From: Salegentibacter sp.
Lineage (GTDB): Bacteria; Bacteroidota; Bacteroidia; Flavobacteriales; Flavobacteriaceae
Direction: 5' to 3'
NCBI GenBank assembly: GCA_017795085.1
Contig: CP051246.1
Span: forward strand, 994,514-1,058,513
Length of the DNA stretch: 64,000 nucleotides
A program made the position numbers and the translations under genes. Under the pieces are notes generated by a model. The model was not told where the DNA came from. It saw only the letters and a list, made by a program, of their open reading frames with translations, and ran no database searches. The number at the start of each line of letters is the position of its first letter. Position 1 is the stretch's first letter. This document shows, piece by piece, positions 55,743-62,974 of this stretch.

Positions 55743-56339
55743 ATGGAAAATATTATTCCACACAACTTTTATATTAGTAAAGAGAATAGAAACCACCAAA
55801 ATGGTCATAGCTCTTTTGTGGTTTGGTTTACCGGACTTTCCGGTTCGGGAAAATCGACTTTGGCTAATTTGGTTGAAAAGGATTTATTTGATAAAAATAT
55901 AAAAACTTTTGTTTTAGATGGAGATAATATCCGGCGGGGTCTGAACAAGGGCTTAGGATTTTCCAGAGCAGAAAGACAGGAGAACCTCAGAAGAATTGCC
56001 GAGGTTGCCAAACTTTTTGTGGAATCTGGTACGGTGGTTATGACCTCTTTTATTTCTCCACTAGAAGAGGATAGGAAATTTATCAGAAAAATAATAGGAG
56101 ATAATAATTTTGTTGAAATATTCGTAAATACTTCCCTGGAAGAATGCGAAAGACGGGATGTAAAGGGTTTGTATAAGAAAGCGCGGGCCGGAAAAATTAA
56201 AAATTTTACAGGAATCGATTTACCGTATGAAGCGCCAAAGAAGCCTGATTTAGAGGTGAAAACCGAGGAAGAAACTTTGGAGGATGCTACAAAAAGAATA
56301 GTTTTACATCTTCAAGAAAAACTGGAAATAACAGTATAA
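55743..56339 (+). CDS. cysC: Adenylylsulfate kinase CysC
   Basis: The 198-residue kinase has P-loop [11 protein letters not shown] near residue 31, the APS-binding DGDNIRRGLNKGLGFSRAERQENLRR near 60, and the KGLYKKARAGKIKNFTGID substrate lid near 135. It turns APS into PAPS with ATP. Its TAA shares its last base with the cysD ATG (one-base overlap). Being separate from cysN, it is a stand-alone form, which suits production of PAPS for transfer reactions. Confidence 0.94.
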   Translation: MENIIPHNFYISKENRNHQNGHSSFVVWFTGLSGSGKSTLANLVEKDLFDKNIKTFVLDGDNIRRGLNKGLGFSRAERQENLRRIAEVAKLFVESGTVVMTSFISPLEEDRKFIRKIIGDNNFVEIFVNTSLEECERRDVKGLYKKARAGKIKNFTGIDLPYEAPKKPDLEVKTEEETLEDATKRIVLHLQEKLEITV

Positions 56340-57244
56340 TGAGTAAATATTATTTAAATTATTTAGACGAATTAGAATCTGAGGCGATTTATATTCTCAG
56401 AGAAGTTTGGGCACAATTCGAAAACCCCGTCATCCTTTTTTCAGGGGGCAAGGATTCCATACTGGTGACCCACCTTGCGAAAAAGGCCTTTTACCCGAGT
56501 AAAATACCTTTTGCCTTAATGCACGTAGATACGGGTCATAATTTTCCTGAAACCATCAAATTCCGTGATGACCTCATTGAAAAATTAGGAGTAAAGTTAA
56601 TAGTGGGTTCTGTACAGGAATCTATAGACCAGGGGCGTGTTGCGGAAGAAAAAGGAAAGAATGCTACGCGAAATGCCTTGCAGATCACCACTTTATTGGA
56701 TGCTATAGAGGGGAATAAGGTAGATTGTGCTATAGGCGGGGGCCGTAGGGATGAAGAAAAAGCCCGTGCGAAAGAGCGTTTTTTTTCGCATCGCGATGAT
56801 TTTGGCCAGTGGGACCCGAAAAACCAGCGTCCTGAGTTATGGAATTTGCTAAACGGCAAATATTTTGAAGGGGAGCATTTCCGTGCCTTTCCCATCAGTA
56901 ACTGGACCGAGATGGATGTGTGGAATTATATCAAACGGGAAAACATCAGCATTCCTTCTTTGTATTTTGCCCACGAACGCGAAGTAGTTTACCGTAGCCA
57001 TTCCTGGATTCCTGTTTCTGAGTATTTAAAACTGGAAGAAGGCGAGAAAGTGGAAACGAAAAAGATACGTTTTCGAACCTTGGGGGATATCACCATTACC
57101 GGCGGGATCGAATCGGAGGCCGATACCCTGGATAAAATCGCTGAGGAAGTAGCGGCGATGCGCAAGACCGAAAGGGGAGACCGCTCTGATGATAAGCGTA
57201 GTGAAACCGCGATGGAAGACAGAAAGAAGCAGGGGTATTTTTAA
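56339..57244 (+). CDS. cysD: Sulfate adenylyltransferase subunit 2, CysD
   Basis: The 301-residue PP-loop ATPase has FSGGKDSILVTHLA near residue 31, HVDTGHNFPE near 60, and the C-terminal NWTEMDVWNYIKRE and RGDRSDDKRSETAMEDRKKQGYF tail typical of CysD. With CysN it makes APS from sulfate and ATP, driven by GTP. It is separated from cysN by 122 bases that contain a terminator-like hairpin. Confidence 0.95.
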   Translation: MSKYYLNYLDELESEAIYILREVWAQFENPVILFSGGKDSILVTHLAKKAFYPSKIPFALMHVDTGHNFPETIKFRDDLIEKLGVKLIVGSVQESIDQGRVAEEKGKNATRNALQITTLLDAIEGNKVDCAIGGGRRDEEKARAKERFFSHRDDFGQWDPKNQRPELWNLLNGKYFEGEHFRAFPISNWTEMDVWNYIKRENISIPSLYFAHEREVVYRSHSWIPVSEYLKLEEGEKVETKKIRFRTLGDITITGGIESEADTLDKIAEEVAAMRKTERGDRSDDKRSETAMEDRKKQGYF

Positions 57245-57316
57245 AAAACTCCCTACCCCCGAAGGGGATTATAGTGGATTGCAAAAATGAAATTCGGAAT
57301 AACTTAAAAAATAGAT

Positions 57317-57363
57317 AAGCTTTTACTCCTCTTCTCAGGGAAGGTCGGGAGAAGCTTTTTTTT
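57317..57363 (+). terminator. Terminator-like hairpin between cysD and cysN
   Basis: AAGCTT (57317-57322) plus ACTCC pair with GGGAG and AAGCTT (57348-57357), followed by T8. The structure ends about four bases before the cysN ATG. It may reduce or regulate transcription into cysN. Confidence 0.45.
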
Positions 57364-57366
57364 ACT

Positions 57367-58623
57367 ATGGAAATAAACAACAACCAACTCCTTAGATTTA
57401 CCACAGCCGGAAGTGTGGATGACGGGAAAAGTACGCTTATTGGACGTCTTTTGTTCGATTCGAAATCAATATTTGAAGACCAGCTGGATTCGGTAAGTAA
57501 AACCAGTGAAAAGAAAGGCCACGACGGGGTAGACCTAGCCCTTTTTACCGATGGCCTGAAGGATGAACGGGAACAAGGGATTACCATTGATGTAGCCTAT
57601 CGTTACTTTACGACCCCAAAACGTAAATTCATCATTGCCGATACCCCTGGCCATATCGAATATACGCGAAATATGGTAACGGGAGCTTCCACGGCCAATG
57701 CAGCGGTGATTTTAATCGATGCCCGACACGGGGTGATCGAACAGACCAAAAGGCACTCGTTTATCGCTTCTTTATTGAATATCCCTCACTTAATTGTTTG
57801 TATCAACAAAATGGATTTGGTGGATTTTTCCGAAGCAGTATATAACGATATTGTAAACCAGTTTGAAGAGTTCTCTTCGAAGTTATTGATGAAGGATGTC
57901 CGTTTTATCCCGATTAGTGCTTTATTGGGGGATAATGTGGTTAACCGTTCTAAAAATATGGATTGGTACCAGGAGGGGACTTTATTGAGTACTTTGGAAA
58001 CCCTACATATTAGTAGTGATATCAATAAGATAGATGCCCGTTTTCCGGTGCAAACCGTACTTAGGCCTCAAAGTGAAGCATACCGGGATTACCGTGGTTA
58101 TGCCGGACGGATTGCCAGCGGGATTTACCGGGTAGGCGATGAAGTAGCGGTATTGCCCTCGGGCTTTAATTCAACCATCAAGTCGATCAATGCCGGGGAG
58201 CAGGAAGTAGAAGAGGCCTATGCACCGATGTCGGTTTCCATGACTTTGGAAGACGATATAGATATCAGCCGTGGGAATATGATTGTTAAGAAGAACAATC
58301 AACCCGAGATGGAACAAGAGTTTGATGTCATGTTATGTTGGTTAAACAGCGATACAGCTAAACCCCGTGCCAAATATACCATTATGCATACCAGCAATGA
58401 GGAGCGTGCGATAATAAAAGAGGTAGTCTATAAGATGGATATCAATTCCTTTGAGCGCGATAATGAAGATAATGATTTAGGGATGAATGATATTGCTCGG
58501 GTAAAATTAAGGACCACCCGTAGGTTGGCCATAGATTCTTACCGGGATAGTAGAAATACCGGAAGCATTATCCTTATTGATGAAAATACCAACGAAACCG
58601 TGGCGGCAGGGATGATTGTGTAA
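57367..58623 (+). CDS. cysN: Sulfate adenylyltransferase subunit 1, CysN (GTPase)
   Basis: The 418-residue EF-Tu-like GTPase has G1 AGSVDDGKSTLIGR near residue 14, G2-region DGLKDEREQGITIDVAYRYF near 63, G3 DTPGHIEYTRNM near 97, and G4 NKMDLVD near 140. It then has two beta-barrel domains. It powers CysD. The length excludes a CysC fusion at its C terminus, consistent with the separate cysC. It is the end of the operon. Confidence 0.95.
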   Translation: MEINNNQLLRFTTAGSVDDGKSTLIGRLLFDSKSIFEDQLDSVSKTSEKKGHDGVDLALFTDGLKDEREQGITIDVAYRYFTTPKRKFIIADTPGHIEYTRNMVTGASTANAAVILIDARHGVIEQTKRHSFIASLLNIPHLIVCINKMDLVDFSEAVYNDIVNQFEEFSSKLLMKDVRFIPISALLGDNVVNRSKNMDWYQEGTLLSTLETLHISSDINKIDARFPVQTVLRPQSEAYRDYRGYAGRIASGIYRVGDEVAVLPSGFNSTIKSINAGEQEVEEAYAPMSVSMTLEDDIDISRGNMIVKKNNQPEMEQEFDVMLCWLNSDTAKPRAKYTIMHTSNEERAIIKEVVYKMDINSFERDNEDNDLGMNDIARVKLRTTRRLAIDSYRDSRNTGSIILIDENTNETVAAGMIV

Positions 58624-58747
58624 AAGGTTCCTGCTCAAAAGGAGAAAATTTTGATTATTTTTTACAAAGTGTCCTTACTATCTTGATTGCTCATCTTTAA
58701 GGTCAACATAAAATAGGGGTGAGGTTTACTAAAACTTTCGTTATCAT

Positions 58748-59482
58748 CTAATTATTAAATAAATTCTTACTATTCTCAATCACAGGTTCAAGCCATTGGA
58801 CCTGTTTTTTATTGAGTGTGATTTTTGCTAATTTTTCCAGATGATTTAATCGATGGGCATCACTACTTATAAAGTCAATATACCCATTTTCTAAAAGTTG
58901 CAGTGCAGTTTTTTGCATGCCCGTACCGTAATGTCCGCTAATAGATAACATATTAAGCTGAAATCGGCATCCTCTGGATTTTAAATCTTTATACTGTTTT
59001 AAACCTTTAGAATGATAAAAACCATAACGTTCGGGATGAGCTAAAATTGGCTTGTAGGCCTTGGTTTGTAACTTAAATAAGATTTCAGTTAAATTGATGG
59101 GCTGTTGAAAATAAGACATTTCAACCAATAAATAATTTTCAGTTACAGGAAGTAGTTTTCTATCTTCTATTATTTTTAATAAATGTTGATCCATCATATA
59201 CTCCGCGGCTGCATTTATTGAAATATCTGATGGTAATTTTGCCCTAAGCTCTTTTAAAGCTGTATTTATACTTTCAGGAGTATTAGGGTAATAATCACCC
59301 ATCACGTGCGGGGTGGCTACAAAATTTTTAACCCCAAATTCTTTAAACTTATTCAGCATTTGTAGGGAATCTTCTACGGAAGAAGCACCATCGTCTATGC
59401 CGGGGAGTAGGTGGTTATGGAAGTCGGTAAAACCTTCAAGGAGGTCGACCAAATATTTATTTTTGCTAAAAAAAGAAATCAT
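58748..59482 (-). CDS. Tyrosine-protein phosphatase, CpsB/CapC (PHP) type
   Basis: The 244-residue PHP enzyme has DFHNHLLPGIDDGA near residue 22, ATPHVMGDYY near 57, AHPERY near 143 and SSDAHRL near 215, the metal-binding motifs of the CpsB/YwqE group. These Mn-dependent phosphatases dephosphorylate BY-kinases (Wzc-like) that control capsule length and export. Its place at the edge of the sugar-nucleotide and sulfate genes suggests a surface-polysaccharide locus. It is transcribed toward the cys operon. Confidence 0.9.
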   Translation of the reverse strand: MISFFSKNKYLVDLLEGFTDFHNHLLPGIDDGASSVEDSLQMLNKFKEFGVKNFVATPHVMGDYYPNTPESINTALKELRAKLPSDISINAAAEYMMDQHLLKIIEDRKLLPVTENYLLVEMSYFQQPINLTEILFKLQTKAYKPILAHPERYGFYHSKGLKQYKDLKSRGCRFQLNMLSISGHYGTGMQKTALQLLENGYIDFISSDAHRLNHLEKLAKITLNKKQVQWLEPVIENSKNLFNN

Positions 59483-59504
59483 TTTTAAATTTTATTAAAA
59501 TCAA

Positions 59505-59583
59505 GAACCTCGGGACAAGGCCACGAGGTTTTAATCAGAATATATTTTGATTTTCGAGCCAGCCCTTCAATAATCTCAGGGAT
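59505..59583 (-). repeat. Interspersed ~80-bp repeat, inverted copy
   Basis: On the minus strand this reads GGGCTGGCTCGAAAATC...AAAACCTCGTGGCCTTGTCCCGAGGTTC, matching in order the copies at 54175-54258 and 59849-59930. It lies just beyond the cpsB-like start, inside the 59483-60008 gap. Confidence 0.55.
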
Positions 59584-59848
59584 AACTTTGAACTTATTTC
59601 TTCAGTAAAATTAAGTATTTTTGATTACTCTAAGTCCTTAATCAAGCAAATACTTTCTTAAATCCTGCTTGTTTTTCGAGTAGTTAATCTGCTGTAATTA
59701 CTCAGTAAATTAACAATAGAACTACCGGTTATCATGGATGTCAAAATCCTGGTTTGAAGGTATTCTAATACATGAATTTATTCTTTTAAGAAAAATCATG
59801 TATCAAAATTTCTTCGGAAATAATACTTGCGATTTTTCGGTTTACACG

Positions 59849-59930
59849 ATAATCGAGATTTAATGCTCCCAGGCTTAGCTCGAAACTAATTTTTTTCTTA
59901 ATAAATGTCTCGTTGGCTTGCTCCGAGGTA
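59849..59930 (+). repeat. Interspersed ~80-bp repeat, second copy in the 59483-60008 gap
   Basis: ATAATCGAGATTTAAT, then AGGCTTAGCTCGAAAC and TGTCTCGTTGGCTTGCTCCGAGG repeat the ends and core of the family. Together with the inverted copy at 59505-59583 it gives two opposed copies about 270 bases apart. Nothing coding is seen between them. Confidence 0.55.
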
Positions 59931-60008
59931 AGTTACTTAACAAAAGTTTAATGGCTGTTCAGGTATTGCTGACTTTCGTTTTTAAAGAAATTGCGTTACT
60001 TTAGGCCT

Positions 60009-61136
60009 ATGAAGAATCGGAAAAATATGCAGGGCAGGGGATTTGTTTTTAAAAAGTTTGAAGAGGAAGAAAAGTCCCCATTTGACAAATTATTTGAAAT
60101 CTTTAAAGAATTAATCACCCATACTTCTGGAGATTTAGAGGAAGCTTTAGACTGGCTAAAGCAACTTGACCAGGAGTATAAGCTTACCAGTGAGGCGTAT
60201 ACACTAGATGATTTTGTCGAAGACCTGAAGAAAAAAGGCTACATCCGCGAAGAAGCAGAAAATGGTGAGGGTGGAATGAAAATTACTGCTAAAACCGAGC
60301 GCGCTATTCGAAAAAATGCCTTAGACCAAATTTTTGGTAATCTACGGAAAAGCACTTCCGGAAACCATCGTACCAAACATATAGGCCTTGGCGATGAACA
60401 TACCGGCGATTTTAGAAATTATCAATACGGTGATTCGCTAGACCGTATCTCTATGACCGAAAGTTTACGCAATGCACAAATTCATCATGGTATCGGAAAT
60501 TTTAATATGACTGAAGATGATTTGGTGGTGGAAGAAACTCATTTTAAATCACAAATGAGTACCGTGCTAATGATAGACCTTAGCCACAGTATGATTTTAT
60601 ATGGCGAAGACCGTATAACTCCTGCTAAAAAAGTGGCTATGGCACTGGCCGAACTCATTACCACGCGTTACCCTAAAGACACCCTTGATATTATTGTTTT
60701 CGGTAATGATGCCTGGCAGGTCTCTATTGCAGATTTACCTTATTTAAAAGTTGGCCCATACCATACCAATACCGTGGCCGGATTACAATTAGCAATGGAT
60801 ATTCTGCGTAGAAAACGCAATACCAACAAACAAATTTTTATGATTACCGATGGCAAACCAAGTTGTGTGAGGCAACGTGATGGTAGTTATTATAAAAACC
60901 CTATGGGGCTTGATCCCTTTATTGTAGATAAATGCTATAATATGGCCCGGCAGGCTCGAAAACTTAGAATTCCTATTACTACTTTTATGATTGCACAAGA
61001 TCCTTATTTAATGCAATTTATTCAGGAATTTACTTATGCCAATCAGGGAAAAGCCTTTTACACCGGCTTGAAAGGCCTGGGTGAAATGATTTTTGAAGAT
61101 TACGAAACCAATAGAAAAAAGAGAATTAGAGGTTAA
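60009..61136 (+). CDS. VWA domain protein
   Basis: From ATG 60009 the protein is about 375 residues. The first 160 residues are helical and charged (SPFDKLFEIFKELI, EEALDWLKQLDQEYKL). The von Willebrand A domain follows, with the metal-binding MIDLSHSM near residue 190 (DxSxS), conserved Thr near FGND and the later ITDGKPSC. Such VWA proteins work with MoxR/Mg-chelatase-type AAA ATPases as chaperone-like pairs. The next gene is such an ATPase. No signal peptide is present; it is cytoplasmic. Confidence 0.85.
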   Translation: MKNRKNMQGRGFVFKKFEEEEKSPFDKLFEIFKELITHTSGDLEEALDWLKQLDQEYKLTSEAYTLDDFVEDLKKKGYIREEAENGEGGMKITAKTERAIRKNALDQIFGNLRKSTSGNHRTKHIGLGDEHTGDFRNYQYGDSLDRISMTESLRNAQIHHGIGNFNMTEDDLVVEETHFKSQMSTVLMIDLSHSMILYGEDRITPAKKVAMALAELITTRYPKDTLDIIVFGNDAWQVSIADLPYLKVGPYHTNTVAGLQLAMDILRRKRNTNKQIFMITDGKPSCVRQRDGSYYKNPMGLDPFIVDKCYNMARQARKLRIPITTFMIAQDPYLMQFIQEFTYANQGKAFYTGLKGLGEMIFEDYETNRKKRIRG

Positions 61137-61174
61137 TACGCTAAACCTATATACATTCAGAATTGAAGAGTACT

Positions 61175-62638
61175 ATGGAAATAGAAAATATAAAAACACT
61201 GGCGGCACTAAAAGATAGTGGATATAAAAGCAAAAGTATAAAAGAGGAACTTCGTCAAAACCTTCGCGATAAAATCCAAAAAGGTGAGCCTGCTTTTGAA
61301 GGAATACACGGTTACCAATATACTGTGATTCCTGAACTGGAGCGCGCCATACTTTCTAAACACAATATCAATTTACTAGGTTTACGAGGCCAGGCAAAAA
61401 CACGTTTGGCGCGTTTAATGGTTAATTTATTAGATGAATTTATGCCGGTAATAGAAGGTTCTGAAATTAATGATGATCCGCTAAATCCAATTTCACGTTA
61501 CGCGAAAGATCTTATTGCTGAAAAAGGGGATAAAACTCCCATTAGCTGGATTCCCCGGGAAGAGCGATTTTATGAAAAACTGGCAACTCCTGATGTAACT
61601 GTAGCCGATTTGATTGGTGATGTTGATCCTATTAAGGCAGCAAATTTAAAATTGAGTTATGCCGATGATCGTGTAATTCACTTCGGGATGATTCCACGCG
61701 CTAATCGCAGTATTTTTGTAATTAATGAACTCCCCGATTTGCAGGCACGTATCCAGGTGGCCTTATTCAATATCTTGCAGGAAGGGGATATTCAAATCCG
61801 TGGATTTAAATTGCGTTTACCTCTGGATATGCAATTTGTGTTTACTGCCAATCCTGAAGATTATACCAATCGTGGTAGTATTGTAACTCCTCTAAAAGAC
61901 CGAATTGGTTCGCAAATCTTAACCCACTATCCAGAAGATATTGTGGTAGCAAAAGCTATCACCAAACAGGAAGCCCGTCTGGATGCCGATCAGGAGGCCA
62001 TGGTTTACGTACCTGAACTCGCCAAAGACTTACTGGAGCAAATTGGTTTTGAAGCCCGAAAAAGTGAATTTATAGATGAAAAAAGTGGGATTAGTGCCAG
62101 GATGAGCATTACCGGTTATGAAAATCTGTTAAGTACTGCAGAACGCCGCGCTTTAAAATCAGGAGATGAAAAGACCATCGTTCGTTTTAGTGATTTTCTA
62201 GGGGTGATTCCCAGTATTACCGGAAAGGTAGAACTGGTATATGAAGGGGAACAGGAAGGTGCCGCAGCCGTGGCGCTTAGACTTATTGGAGAATCGGTAA
62301 AAACAATATTTCCGCAGTATTTTCCTAAAATTGAAAAATTAAACAAACCTGATGCTACCAGCCCGTATGATGATTTGGTGGAATGGTTTTTTGATCAGAG
62401 CGGTTTTGAATTGCCAGATGATATTTCTGATTCGCAATATCAGGATAAGCTAAATAATATAAAAGCCCTTGAAGTCTTAATACAGAAATATCAATCGGAA
62501 ATCGATAAAAAAGACCGTAATTTCCTTAAGGAATTCCTTCTTTGGGGCTTGGTTGAATATAAAAAGCTCAGTAAACAGCGATTCAGTAAGGGAATTCAGT
62601 TTAAAGACCTCTACGGAAGCTATATTAGCGGTTTTTAA
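61175..62638 (+). CDS. MoxR/Mg-chelatase-I-like AAA+ ATPase, partner of the VWA protein
   Basis: From ATG 61175 the protein is about 487 residues. Walker A is the MoxR form GLRGQAKT near residue 68. A Mg-chelatase-like insertion precedes the Walker B region IFVINELPDL near 187, where Asn replaces the usual Asp before the catalytic Glu. Sensor 1 is FTANPEDYTNRG near 229, followed by PLKDRIGSQI. The C-terminal domain is helical. Actinobacterial relatives share INELPDL, so the Asn may be a family trait. With the VWA partner it probably remodels or inserts metal into a target not seen here. Confidence 0.85.
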   Translation: MEIENIKTLAALKDSGYKSKSIKEELRQNLRDKIQKGEPAFEGIHGYQYTVIPELERAILSKHNINLLGLRGQAKTRLARLMVNLLDEFMPVIEGSEINDDPLNPISRYAKDLIAEKGDKTPISWIPREERFYEKLATPDVTVADLIGDVDPIKAANLKLSYADDRVIHFGMIPRANRSIFVINELPDLQARIQVALFNILQEGDIQIRGFKLRLPLDMQFVFTANPEDYTNRGSIVTPLKDRIGSQILTHYPEDIVVAKAITKQEARLDADQEAMVYVPELAKDLLEQIGFEARKSEFIDEKSGISARMSITGYENLLSTAERRALKSGDEKTIVRFSDFLGVIPSITGKVELVYEGEQEGAAAVALRLIGESVKTIFPQYFPKIEKLNKPDATSPYDDLVEWFFDQSGFELPDDISDSQYQDKLNNIKALEVLIQKYQSEIDKKDRNFLKEFLLWGLVEYKKLSKQRFSKGIQFKDLYGSYISGF

Positions 62639-62812
62639 AAGCGGTATTTTCATTGTTATTTTTAGTGAATTTTCATTGTAATATCGATTTTTTATAAAAT
62701 AAAAAATAAATAACCGATTTTATGAAATATTCATATTTCTCTTTTCGGTGGTGTTTTTTCGTTTTTATTTCGGGTAAAAACCTGTACTTTTATCACCGGA
62801 TTTAAGGAAAAG

Positions 62813-62908
62813 ATGAAAATACATAACACACTTTTTACCGAAAACCGTATTGCAACCGGAATTATTATGATTACCGGTATTACCCCTTTTGGGGTATTTT
62901 GTATATAA
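62813..62908 (+). CDS. Thr/Ile-rich leader peptide upstream of thrA
   Basis: A 31-codon ORF begins ATG 62813 after AAGGAAAAG, a good ribosome-binding site, and ends at TAA 62906-62908. It reads MKIHNTLFTENRIATGIIMITGITPFG and then VFCI. Five Thr and seven Ile codons make 12 of 31, concentrated at residues 15-24 (TGIIMITGIT). This is the composition expected of a threonine/isoleucine attenuator leader (compare E. coli thrL). A terminator hairpin overlaps its last codons, and thrA starts 66 bases later. Confidence 0.8.
   Translation: MKIHNTLFTENRIATGIIMITGITPFGVFCI
62881..62904 (+). terminator. Attenuator hairpin of the thr leader
   Basis: TACCCC (62881-62886) pairs perfectly with GGGGTA (62891-62896) across a four-T loop, followed by TTTTGTAT. 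It lies within leader codons 24-28, that is before the leader stop. A ribosome stalled at the Thr codons 62873-62884 would cover its 5' arm. An additional ACCGG/CCGGT pairing (62855-62878) lies just upstream. Confidence 0.65.
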
Positions 62909-62974
62909 CTTTCCGCCACACGTACACACGTACATTTTTAAAGCTCAATTTTTCAATTTTAAAAAATTAAAACA

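Noticed and set aside
59505..59930. Possible CRISPR array because of similar repeats close together
   Set aside because: Only two copies, in opposite orientation and diverged, with no regular spacers and no cas genes.
62731..62919. 62-codon minus-strand ORF upstream of thrA
   Set aside because: It is the antisense of the leader peptide and attenuator region; its Ile/Val richness simply mirrors the leader, and it has no family resemblance.
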